From: DASQJJ01 sp035631115
GTDB lineage: Bacteria > Patescibacteriota > Microgenomatia > Levybacterales > UBA12049
Length of the DNA: 64,000 nucleotides
Direction: 5' to 3'
NCBI GenBank assembly: GCA_035631115.1
Contig: DASQJJ010000006.1
Location: 24,172 to 88,171 of the forward strand
A program made the position numbers and the translations under genes. Positions within the stretch are counted from its first letter, which is position 1, and each line of letters begins with the position of its first letter. The notes under the pieces are model-generated. The model did not search any database, had not been told where the DNA came from, and worked only from the letters and a program-made list of their open reading frames with translations. Below, piece after piece: positions 42,851 through 51,605 of this stretch.

Positions 42851-44785
42851 ATGAATTTATCTATATTACCGACAAATCGTTGGTTTTTGCTTGCAATTAT
42901 TCTTATTTCTGCAGGTGTTTTTCGCCTCTTTTACATACAGTATATAGAATTCAAATCAGATGAGGCATTAAATATTCTTCTTGCTACCCGTCCGCTTTTT
43001 CACCACCCATTTGCACCTGCATCATTGGCCTCTAGCGCAGGTATTCTCAACTTTCCCCTTCTTAATTACCTTCTCTTTCCCATTGTTATTTTTTCAACCT
43101 ATCCCCCAACAATTTCTTTTGTTATTGCAGTGATTAACGTTGCAGCAATTGGAGGCTATTTCTTACTTTTTTCAAAATATCATGGGAAATTGATTGCATT
43201 CCTTGCGTCTACAATGATAGCCCTTTCTCCATGGGCAATTCTTTATTCAAGAAAAATTTGGGCTCAAGATTTTTTACTACCAATGAGTTTTCCCTTCTTT
43301 TTTAGTGTGTACAAAATTTTAGAAGGAAAAAAGCGATATTGGCTATTATTTGGCATAAGCAGTCTTCTGTTGTTGCAAATTCATCAGCTTGCTGTCCTAC
43401 TACCTGCAAGTGTTTTTGTAACACTGCTTATAAAAAGAAAACGTCCATTTTGGAGAATCTTAATTCTTGGCATCCTTATTGGAATTATTCCAGCAATTCC
43501 CTACTTTCTTTACCAAGTAACAACATATTGTGCGTCATGTCAAAATAGCGTTAGTTTTTTTGCGAGATTTTCATTTCATGACCTTGCAATTTTTTTACGT
43601 CCTTTGCAGATTCTTTCCATAGGAAATTTTCATACCGAGCTAGGTAATGATTTTGCAATTTTTGCATCTGAGTATCATATGCCATACCTTATTAGTAAAA
43701 TTACCTATCTCGCTTATATTCTCATCCCTATTGGGGCTTTTCTTTTTTGGAAAAAAGAAAAGCTATATGGATTTTTTGCCAGTATCTGCATAAGCATGCT
43801 ATTTCTTTACTACATACTTGGCATAGAGCCCCTTATGCATTACTACATTTTTTTCATTCCTTTTCTAGCGCTCTTTTTAGTGTATCCTCTTTATTACCTT
43901 CTAAAGAATTTTCGTCTTCGTATAGTAGGCATCCTTGTCTGCCTTGCTTTTTTTACCGGACTTATTCTATTTGATTACAGCTTTTTTTCACTTCTTTCCA
44001 GAAGAGGAGGACTATCCGGAGAATATGGATCTGGATTTATTTCTGGCGAGCGAGAAAGAGAAAATCAGGTTGTCCAATATAAAAATCTGGGAAACTATAA
44101 TGAGATTCTTATTGCCAGCTATACATCAGGTGGTTGGCTAAAAGGATATATGCCTGTTGGAAAAATGCTTTTTCCGCATAATGAATTAGAAAAAAATAGC
44201 ATTTCCTTGGAAAAAAGCTTTGAAAAAGATCCTCAAAATCCCCTTCTTGACCTACAAGTTACCGCACTGCTTACGAATAATTTACCGCCAACCTGGCAGG
44301 ATGTCCTCAATCTCAGGACAAAAGCAGATGCAAAACCTGTATATGTGAATATATATAAAAGTGTTTTGGATGAGTATTTGTCTTCGTATTACAAAGGTCT
44401 CTATGAATCTCCACAACTTTTACTTTTATACCCTAAGCATTGGATAAAAACAGTTTCTAATAACACCACATTATTAGCAAGTGAAGAAACAATACTATCT
44501 ATAGAATCATCAAAGCAACCTCCTATCCAACCTATTCTAGAGGGTACAACACAAGAAATAAGCACAATTTCCATTAAAAATGAGCATATGACAAAAATTG
44601 ATTATAGGGACATCACTGGAGTATGGTATGAAACGTTTTACGGACCTATCGATATTGGAGGACGATATTTTGCTTTTTACCTAAAACCAACATCTCTAAA
44701 AACAGCAAATGAGGAGTCTCGAATTGCAGGAGACAAAATTACACAGGAAATACTTATATCAGCTACAAACCTTTCCCAACAGTAA
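42851..44785 (+). CDS. GT-C family membrane glycosyltransferase with large soluble C-terminal domain
   Basis: A 644-residue protein. IEFKSDEALNILLATRPLF after helix 1 has Asp37/Glu38. MIALSPWAILYSRKIWAQDF matches the SPW loop of the GT39 array. About 12 helices end near residue 385. A soluble part of about 250 residues follows (SLLSRRGGLSGEYGSGFISG, then LEGTTQEISTISIKNEHMTK), much longer than in the array copies. AGAGGAG lies 3 nt before the ATG. It is alone on the plus strand, divergent from the array, and its end overlaps the next gene's end by 23 bp. The sugar and acceptor are unknown. Confidence 0.72.
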   Translation: MNLSILPTNRWFLLAIILISAGVFRLFYIQYIEFKSDEALNILLATRPLFHHPFAPASLASSAGILNFPLLNYLLFPIVIFSTYPPTISFVIAVINVAAIGGYFLLFSKYHGKLIAFLASTMIALSPWAILYSRKIWAQDFLLPMSFPFFFSVYKILEGKKRYWLLFGISSLLLLQIHQLAVLLPASVFVTLLIKRKRPFWRILILGILIGIIPAIPYFLYQVTTYCASCQNSVSFFARFSFHDLAIFLRPLQILSIGNFHTELGNDFAIFASEYHMPYLISKITYLAYILIPIGAFLFWKKEKLYGFFASICISMLFLYYILGIEPLMHYYIFFIPFLALFLVYPLYYLLKNFRLRIVGILVCLAFFTGLILFDYSFFSLLSRRGGLSGEYGSGFISGERERENQVVQYKNLGNYNEILIASYTSGGWLKGYMPVGKMLFPHNELEKNSISLEKSFEKDPQNPLLDLQVTALLTNNLPPTWQDVLNLRTKADAKPVYVNIYKSVLDEYLSSYYKGLYESPQLLLLYPKHWIKTVSNNTTLLASEETILSIESSKQPPIQPILEGTTQEISTISIKNEHMTKIDYRDITGVWYETFYGPIDIGGRYFAFYLKPTSLKTANEESRIAGDKITQEILISATNLSQQ

Positions 44786-46037
44786 TTTTCTTTTCTTCAT
44801 CTGGCCATAAATAGGCTGTGATAAATACAAGGGACAAATATCCAACATGACTATTGTTAAAATACCGAGCAAAATACCAAAAAACAAATAAGAAAAGACC
44901 ATAACACACAATAAGCTTACTTACAGTGGGCTTCTTCCAAAAGTACCAACTGAGAAGAAGTAAAACAGGCAGTCCAATACCCAATTGCCACAATTGGAAT
45001 GGATAGTACATATGGACATCTTTAATAAATCCGAGCTGGTTAAGCACCATTCCAAATCCATACCCAGAGATAGGATAGCTATGCTCGACGTTTCCCGATA
45101 GATAATACACAGTGCTCGCGAGAAACGACTTTGAATCCCAAAGATAAAATGGAACAATGCATATTGCTGCAACCAGTAAAAAACTACTTATATTTTTGAT
45201 AAATACCATACCCCTTTCCCACATAGTTTTCTTTTCCCTCAACGCATACTGAAAGATAAACAAAAAATATAACGGGACAAAAAGCCATGTTGACTGCTTT
45301 GTGGCAAAAGATAGAGCAATCGGAATTCCTGACCAAAATAATTTTTTCTTCTGGAGTAAGAAAAATCCTACAAAAAGAAAGGCGTAGGCGAATATGTCAG
45401 ACCTTCCTTCTAGGGTATACCCCAACATGGCAGGATTAAAAGCAAGAAGTGTTATAAGAAGACGCTTATTTTCTCCTTCCTTTGGTACAAAATATGCTGT
45501 AACCAAAAGAATGCCAAAAAGTAACCAAAGCACTTCCCTGCTATCGAAATATCCCAATGTATGATTTGAAATAATGTAAAAAGGTAATGGAAATACCAGG
45601 TAAACTGGCTCCATAACAAAATGGTATAAAGCTGGATTTACTTCTGTATCCGAGTAATGCCATGCCTGCATTGGCGTACCAAAATATGTTTCTTTATAAG
45701 GATTTTTGCCATGAATAAAATACCGTATTGCTGCCTCCTGCTGTAGGATTATGTCATGAACGCCATATACTGGAGCTGTCTGATGTCTTACCACCATACT
45801 TGAGTAAAATCCACTTCCCAAAACAACTACAACAACAAAAAAAAGAAGAGTTGTTTTGATAAAAGAATATGCCTTTTGCGAAATTGCTAAAAGGTCTGCA
45901 ACAATATATCCAAGAAGCAGTAAGAAAATAATTCCGAAAAGTATGTATGGAGTATCTCCTGACGAAAGTCGATACTGCATAACAAAAAATATTACCAAAG
46001 GGAAAAGAATAACAGAGGATAAGGCAATGCGATTCAT
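44763..46037 (-). CDS. Polytopic membrane protein, GT87/DUF2029-like
   Basis: A 424-residue protein with about 11 helices. An outer loop near residue 95 reads VYGVHDIILQQEAAIRYFIH, then GKNPYKETYFGTPMQAWHYS, with NPALYHFVMEPVYLVFPLPF after it. The GxNPY segment is typical of GT87-like alpha-mannosyltransferases. NPAMLGYTLEGRSDIFAYAF fits the next conserved region, and FATKQSTWLF the one after. A GT-C enzyme using polyprenyl-phosphate sugar is likely. It overlaps the YfhO-like gene upstream by 4 bp and the convergent gene by 23 bp. Confidence 0.65.
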   Translation of the reverse strand: MNRIALSSVILFPLVIFFVMQYRLSSGDTPYILFGIIFLLLLGYIVADLLAISQKAYSFIKTTLLFFVVVVVLGSGFYSSMVVRHQTAPVYGVHDIILQQEAAIRYFIHGKNPYKETYFGTPMQAWHYSDTEVNPALYHFVMEPVYLVFPLPFYIISNHTLGYFDSREVLWLLFGILLVTAYFVPKEGENKRLLITLLAFNPAMLGYTLEGRSDIFAYAFLFVGFFLLQKKKLFWSGIPIALSFATKQSTWLFVPLYFLFIFQYALREKKTMWERGMVFIKNISSFLLVAAICIVPFYLWDSKSFLASTVYYLSGNVEHSYPISGYGFGMVLNQLGFIKDVHMYYPFQLWQLGIGLPVLLLLSWYFWKKPTVSKLIVCYGLFLFVFWYFARYFNNSHVGYLSLVFITAYLWPDEEKKITVGKGL

Positions 46038-48430
46038 ATATTTTTACTTCTCTTAGTAATCGTAAAACCTATAAATAGGAAAAGCAAGCTACCAATCCCG
46101 CATAAAACAAATCCTAGCGCAACGGACTCAGGCTGATAGACAAAAACAACAGTATGTTTTCCCTTTGGTACAGCAACACTTCGAAAGGTATAGTCTGTTC
46201 TTATGAGTATTGTTGGCTTATTATCTACCATTGCTTTCCACCCTGGATAGTCATTATCTGAAAGAAAAAGAAGTGTATCTTTATTTGTTGTTACGTCTAC
46301 AACAACTTTTTCAGGTGAGTATGTTGTAATTTTTGCCTTTCCCTCGATTGGAATAGAAGAAGGAGAAATTTTTGGATTTCGTACAACAACAACCTGTTTT
46401 CTCATATTTGTACTATCACTAAAAAGATAGGAAAATGTTTTTTGAGGGTCAGAAGAAATAATATAATTATCAACTAAAAACGCTCTTGGAAATGCTGTCG
46501 TATTTTCATAGAGGGAATATATTCCATCTGTCCACACTTTTTGAAATTGTTTTTGTGTATCAAGCGCTATAAATGCTTCGTCTTCATCTAGATTTCTTGC
46601 AGCTATATACTTTACTCCCAATAGATTAAGTGCTTTTGTTAGGTATATATTTCTTTGTATTTCTGAAAGTTTGCCAACTGTGACAAATTGTGCATCTGCG
46701 CGAATTACATTAGGTGTATATGTACCTTTATTTTTGGTTGCCTCAACAAATTCTCCATATCGTTTTATGTAAAATGAATCGTACCCTTCTGGGGATTGAA
46801 GCGAATAATTTGTAGCAAAATTTCTATCTATATATCCTTGTCCTATACTCCAAAATCTATTTACCCCAATTCGCTTAGACAGCTCTGAAATAACTGGAGT
46901 GGAAGGATATACAAACCGTCTTTCAGAAAAGTATATATACTTTGTTGCAAAAAGAAAAATACTTACAACAAGAAGAACTATATAACCAATACTTTGTATC
47001 TTTTTTACACTGACATTTTTTATGAATACAAGGGCTGCAAGCAAAATTACCCCTATAACAAAAACTGTTGGAATAAATAAGTTGTGATACGTAATTATCG
47101 AAAACTCTCCTAGTGGATTTGCTTTTTTTTGAAAAATAACAAAAATCCATCCTGCAGTAAGGCTAAGTATAAGAATAAGAGAAGAAAAAAATAAAGAAAT
47201 CTTTGCCTTATTTTCCCTAAACAAATCCCAGCCAAATCCTGCCAAAACGGCAAGAGAAAAAGATGAAAGAATAAATATTCTCGATGGGAGTATTGTTGAA
47301 ATGATTGGCAGATGCAAATTGTATAAAAGAAATCTGCTTGTTGGTAAAGACATTCCCAGAGAAAGTGTTATTATCCATGCAAGAGTAAAAAAAAGACTCA
47401 CTGGAGATTTTCTCCAGTGCAGTAGCGCAACAAGACCAAAGAAAAGACCGACAACTCCTACAAAAAGCACTTGTTCGTAATAGAATCCTTTCCCAAAATA
47501 ATTATATGTTGCAGGATTTCCAAGAAAGTCAGGAACAATATAGGTAATAAGATGCCAAGGGGCAATAAGGTACGTGTCAAAAAGGAATTTGGCATCCGTT
47601 GTCCCCCTTGCTGAATATTTAAATGATTCTAGGTTAGGGAGAATGTGAGGTGCACTAAGAAGAAACGATATTCCAAATCCTACAATTACCCATAAAAAGG
47701 TTTTTATCTTCTTTGTTTGAAACAGAAGAAAAACAGCCCAAAGAAATGACAAAAGCAGTGCGTAGAGACTACTCTGAAACCACCCTGAGAGAATAGAAAG
47801 CGTACATCCTCCAACAATACAACCAAACCATATAATTCTTTTCTCCTGGAAAAATCTCTGAATACCCAAAAGAATAAGAGGTAAGAAAAGGATTGAATAC
47901 ACGGCCATGAAAGACTCTTCTGTTAAAACAAGTAATGTTCCAGAAAATCCAAAGGTTACCGCTCCAATAACTGATGCCAGTACTGACAATTTTAGTGACC
48001 TTAAAAAATAATACGTAAAAATACATGCAAGTAACGGTCCTACGATAACAACCAAAGACCATGCATCAATAAAAGGCAGAAGAAGAAAAAGTAAGGTAAG
48101 TGGAAAAAATACCGCAGATTGATACGTTGCCAAATGGGTATTACCAGCAAAGTCATAGGGATTCCACATAGGTAACTGGAGTTGCTTTAATGAATCTATA
48201 GTTAGGTGACGCAGGGGATAGAAAATGCGAAGACTATCAAAGCCTATTGGCTTATTCGCTGGACCATTTGGATATTCAGGTAGTGGATACGACTTCCATG
48301 GTTGGTAAAATGACACGAGTAAATTTCCTGCAAAAGGGACTTTCCCGGTGGTAAAATACGGATAAAAAACGACACATGTTACAAAAATAAATAAAAGTAT
48401 TGGAAATAGGTATATATATTTCTTAAACAT
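46034..48430 (-). CDS. YfhO-like giant membrane protein
   Basis: A 798-residue protein. Helix 1 is followed by VPFAGNLLVSFYQPWKSYPL and LPMWNPYDFAGNTHLATYQS, the diagnostic YfhO loop. About 12 helices follow, then a soluble region with INRF-like YIDRNFATNYSLQSPEGYDS and LLGVKYIAARNLDEDEAF. The C-terminal module DYPGWKAMVDNKPTILIRTD and KGKHTVVFVYQPESV ends with a last helix. The ATG at 48430 follows the upstream stop by 2 bp; a longer frame to 48502 would lie inside that gene. Closest relatives in the window are at 51606 and 55147. Confidence 0.85.
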   Translation of the reverse strand: MFKKYIYLFPILLFIFVTCVVFYPYFTTGKVPFAGNLLVSFYQPWKSYPLPEYPNGPANKPIGFDSLRIFYPLRHLTIDSLKQLQLPMWNPYDFAGNTHLATYQSAVFFPLTLLFLLLPFIDAWSLVVIVGPLLACIFTYYFLRSLKLSVLASVIGAVTFGFSGTLLVLTEESFMAVYSILFLPLILLGIQRFFQEKRIIWFGCIVGGCTLSILSGWFQSSLYALLLSFLWAVFLLFQTKKIKTFLWVIVGFGISFLLSAPHILPNLESFKYSARGTTDAKFLFDTYLIAPWHLITYIVPDFLGNPATYNYFGKGFYYEQVLFVGVVGLFFGLVALLHWRKSPVSLFFTLAWIITLSLGMSLPTSRFLLYNLHLPIISTILPSRIFILSSFSLAVLAGFGWDLFRENKAKISLFFSSLILILSLTAGWIFVIFQKKANPLGEFSIITYHNLFIPTVFVIGVILLAALVFIKNVSVKKIQSIGYIVLLVVSIFLFATKYIYFSERRFVYPSTPVISELSKRIGVNRFWSIGQGYIDRNFATNYSLQSPEGYDSFYIKRYGEFVEATKNKGTYTPNVIRADAQFVTVGKLSEIQRNIYLTKALNLLGVKYIAARNLDEDEAFIALDTQKQFQKVWTDGIYSLYENTTAFPRAFLVDNYIISSDPQKTFSYLFSDSTNMRKQVVVVRNPKISPSSIPIEGKAKITTYSPEKVVVDVTTNKDTLLFLSDNDYPGWKAMVDNKPTILIRTDYTFRSVAVPKGKHTVVFVYQPESVALGFVLCGIGSLLFLFIGFTITKRSKNI

Positions 48431-48432
48431 TT

Positions 48433-49941
48433 CTATATTCTTTCTTTCGCAAACCACTCCTGTGTTGCATGATACATTTCTTTTGAAGAGACTCCAAACC
48501 ATAACTGTTTTGTAAATTCTTCTTTAGAAAGACTATCTAGTGTGTACAATGCAACACCATTAATATACATAACAGGCAAGGAAATTTCCTTCTGTGCTTT
48601 CTGGGACGCGGCAATACCAATTCGCATTCCATGCTCTTCATCAACAAGGCCATCCATGTCTGCCGTAAGACTTACCCCAGAGCTGAGCGTTGCGCTTTGA
48701 TTATGATAGTCATAAAACGAAAATTTTTTATGTGGGTATTTTCTTGTCAAAGTCCGTACTACTTTTTGTCCAAATGCATAGGTAGTATTGGTGCTAAAAT
48801 TAATTTCTTCAAATACCTTTAAAACACTCCCTGTGATGAGTACGACAAGAATACATACCGTGATAATGGCATACTTTTTATATACTTTTGTCAAAATGTA
48901 TCCTACGAGGATAAATACCCAAGGATGCAGATACATAAGATAGCTCTCGTATAATGGTGTTCGGGAATACCTCATAAAAAATACGGCAATAACTAGTGCA
49001 AAAATAATTCCTCCTATTGTCTTACTTGATCTATCTTTTATGAGAAAAAATACTATTGAAGCAATAAGCAAAATTGCTGTACCATATCCTACAATTGTGT
49101 ATCCTCCAATTATTCCTGCAAGGGATTTGGGCCAAAAAAGAAAAATGTATGTTTTCCAATTTCTTCCCAATACATCGAGAGACACGTTGTATTGGTCATG
49201 TAGATAATACTGCAGCATGTTGTGTGTATTAAAAAAATGATGTTGCACATCAAATGTTATTAGAGGAGTAAATGGAATAAGCAGTCCAACTGTCATGAAA
49301 AAAATATATTTAAAAGAAATTCTACCTACCATACCTATTCCAATCAGCAGTGGTATGAGAAGAACTCCTTCTAAGTGAGTATTAACTGCGATTCCCACAC
49401 TTAGTCCTGTGAGAAAAAGATAGAAAGATTTTTTTGTCGCAAAAAATCTTTCAAGACAAAAAAGAGAAATCGCTGAGTAGACAGCTATGGGAGATTGATT
49501 TGTTAAGTTAACAGACTGTGAAATATTTGCAGCCGATGTTGCAACAAAAAGTCCAACAATAATTCCCATTGTTTTTCCTCCTATTTTTTGACCAATATAT
49601 ATAAGCAAATATACGCTCGCGCAATACATGAGAGTAATAAAAATCCATGGGGATAGTATCCACCATGGATTCCATACCATCCCAAGGATAATAAGCCAGT
49701 ACCACTCTGGACCCGTAACAAATGGTCCTGCAGAAGAGAATGGACCAAGGATAGGAAGTGTAAAGTGCAACAATGCATATCGTGCAACAAGCGCATCATG
49801 AATTTGATCGTATGCAAAACCCCAACGCATGTCGTAATGATAAAAACGCAGGAAAATAGTGAAAAGAAGGATGAAGAGCGTCGCGATTGTATACCAATTT
49901 TTTCTAGAAAAGCGAAAAAGCTGTATTATTTTCTTATTCAT
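48433..49941 (-). CDS. GT-C family membrane protein, GT39-like with altered acidic motif
   Basis: A 502-residue protein with about 10 helices. After helix 1, RWGFAYDQIHDALVARYALL has Asp45-Gln46 where array members have Asp-Glu, with another Asp at 49. GPFSSAGPFVTGPEWYWLII follows, then IAVNTHLEGVLLIPLLIGIG. The C-terminal 100 residues are soluble (YDYHNQSATLSSGVSLTADM). It may be an active GT-C enzyme using Asp49, or a changed paralogue. The gene starts 8 bp inside the end of the upstream GT2 gene and is followed after 2 bp by the YfhO-like gene. Confidence 0.7.
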   Translation of the reverse strand: MNKKIIQLFRFSRKNWYTIATLFILLFTIFLRFYHYDMRWGFAYDQIHDALVARYALLHFTLPILGPFSSAGPFVTGPEWYWLIILGMVWNPWWILSPWIFITLMYCASVYLLIYIGQKIGGKTMGIIVGLFVATSAANISQSVNLTNQSPIAVYSAISLFCLERFFATKKSFYLFLTGLSVGIAVNTHLEGVLLIPLLIGIGMVGRISFKYIFFMTVGLLIPFTPLITFDVQHHFFNTHNMLQYYLHDQYNVSLDVLGRNWKTYIFLFWPKSLAGIIGGYTIVGYGTAILLIASIVFFLIKDRSSKTIGGIIFALVIAVFFMRYSRTPLYESYLMYLHPWVFILVGYILTKVYKKYAIITVCILVVLITGSVLKVFEEINFSTNTTYAFGQKVVRTLTRKYPHKKFSFYDYHNQSATLSSGVSLTADMDGLVDEEHGMRIGIAASQKAQKEISLPVMYINGVALYTLDSLSKEEFTKQLWFGVSSKEMYHATQEWFAKERI

Positions 49942-50647
49942 GAAATCGGTAGTAAAACAAAGCTTTCAATGCCTTAACTCCATCACGAATTGTATGAAGC
50001 TTTTTTCCTTCATCATAAGACCTTGGAGTTGTTGTTATTGGTACTTCTTGAATTATTAGTCCGTTTTTGATTAATTTTGCAGTAAGCTCTGGCTCCAGCT
50101 CAAACCCTTTTGCATCTAAGTGTAACTTTTTACCTATTTCTGTTGGGAATAATTTATAGCATGTTTCCATATCGGTAATCCATTGTCCATACAAAGCGCT
50201 TGTTAATAAGCTTAACATTCTATTACCAACATAATGCAATAAAAATCTTCCTGTCCGTTCTTCTTTTTCTAGATGGGGCAACCTTTTTAATCTTGTTCCA
50301 TACACTACGGATGTATTTCCTTTTATTAAAGATGCTAGTATTGCAATTTGCGTTGGATTATATTCTAAGTCTGCATCTTGAATTATGGAGTAATCACCTG
50401 TTGCATGAGAAATTGCAGTAACAATAGCAGCGCCTTTCCCTTTATTGTTTTTATGCTGATAGAAGAAAATATTCTTCTTTTTCTGGGCGATTTTTTTTAG
50501 AATATCTGCTGTTTTATCGCTTGATCCATCGTCAACAATAATTATTTCTTTTTCCATATTTGGAATTGACACATCGGTTACTCTTTCAATAACTTGCTGC
50601 ACTGTCTTTTCCTCATTAAATACGGGAATAAGTATAGATAATTTCAT
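49934..50647 (-). CDS. GT2 polyprenyl-phosphate sugar synthase-like (DPM1 type), soluble
   Basis: A 237-residue protein. LSILIPVFNEEKTVQQVIER, IIIVDDGSSDKTADILKKI and YSIIQDADLEYNPTQIAILA are complete DPM1 motifs. ITDMETCYKLFPTEIGKKL and FELEPELTAKLIK follow as in that family. The protein ends without membrane helices. A clear ribosome site AGGAG (50656-50660) lies 8 nt before the ATG at 50647 and decides this start over one at 50686. It would make polyprenyl-phosphate sugar for the GT-C gene next to it. Confidence 0.9.
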   Translation of the reverse strand: MKLSILIPVFNEEKTVQQVIERVTDVSIPNMEKEIIIVDDGSSDKTADILKKIAQKKKNIFFYQHKNNKGKGAAIVTAISHATGDYSIIQDADLEYNPTQIAILASLIKGNTSVVYGTRLKRLPHLEKEERTGRFLLHYVGNRMLSLLTSALYGQWITDMETCYKLFPTEIGKKLHLDAKGFELEPELTAKLIKNGLIIQEVPITTTPRSYDEGKKLHTIRDGVKALKALFYYRFHE

Positions 50648-50648
50648 C

Positions 50649-51596
50649 TTAAGAACTCCTCTTAATAACTTCCCTATCTGACTCAACTACCATTCTCTGA
50701 ATTCTTTGTCTTTCTTGCAAGACTTTTCCCAAATGCCCTACTGCGAGAAAAAATCCATATATCATTCCCATATTCCCTTTGAATAATGCTTTTAAAAGAA
50801 AATAAGGAACAAAAATATAATGACTAAGAAGAATCATTTTATCAGTTGCGTTAAGCCACGTAAAGTAGAATTGATTTCTATATGCTATTTTTGTAACGCT
50901 AAAAGGGGTGTAATTCTTCTTTATAGATCCTCTGTCGTGTTCGTGACGAACAACACTCTCTTTCTCAAATACAACAGTATACCCTGCTTTTTGAGCCCTG
51001 TAAGAAAGATCTATATCTTCCCAATAAAATGGGTTATATAATTCATTTAGTCCTCCAATTTTGTCCCAGATTTCTTTTTTAAATGCACCGCTTCCACATG
51101 ATACCCAAAGGGTTGTTTTTTTATCTAATTCTCCTGGACCATGAATAAGAAATCCTTTGCGCCATTTTCCAACACCTCTTCCGCGTAATACAACTTTTTC
51201 ATTTTCTATACTTTCATCCATACAGCCAACGGCAAAAACCTTTTTGTCGGAAAAATGCTGAAGAAGGGGGAAAAGAAAGTCTTTACGTGGGACAACATCT
51301 GTATTAAGAAGAATAAGTATATCTCCACTTGCTTTCGCAACACCCTTATTGACATTTCCCGAAAACCCCTTATTCTTCCCTGAATTATTTTCTAATAAAA
51401 GAAGAGAGACAGGTGAATGATTTTTTTTAATATAATCCTGAACATACTCGACAGATGCATCTTTTGACGCATCGTCTGTAATGATAATTTCGCATGTACC
51501 TTCTTTATGCTTTTCTAAAATAGATATAAGGTGTGAAAGATTTTTTCTTAAAAGATTTTCTCCATTAAAATTGGGTATAACAACACTAATAGTCAT
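50649..51596 (-). CDS. GT2 family glycosyltransferase, rhamnosyltransferase-like
   Basis: A 315-residue protein. ISVVIPNFNGENLLRKNLSH and EIIITDDASKDASVEYV open the GT-A domain. ILILLNTDVVPRKDFLFPLL holds LNTD, the WbbL-type replacement of DxD. NPFYWEDIDLSYRAQKAGYT has the ED pair and VRHEHDRGSI the later His. A hydrophobic stretch near the C-terminus (IFVPYFLLKALFKGN) may attach it to the membrane. It acts on the cytoplasmic side; the sugar is not known. It is 9 bp downstream of the YfhO-like gene. Confidence 0.88.
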   Translation of the reverse strand: MTISVVIPNFNGENLLRKNLSHLISILEKHKEGTCEIIITDDASKDASVEYVQDYIKKNHSPVSLLLLENNSGKNKGFSGNVNKGVAKASGDILILLNTDVVPRKDFLFPLLQHFSDKKVFAVGCMDESIENEKVVLRGRGVGKWRKGFLIHGPGELDKKTTLWVSCGSGAFKKEIWDKIGGLNELYNPFYWEDIDLSYRAQKAGYTVVFEKESVVRHEHDRGSIKKNYTPFSVTKIAYRNQFYFTWLNATDKMILLSHYIFVPYFLLKALFKGNMGMIYGFFLAVGHLGKVLQERQRIQRMVVESDREVIKRSS

Positions 51597-51605
51597 TTCT
51601 CTATC

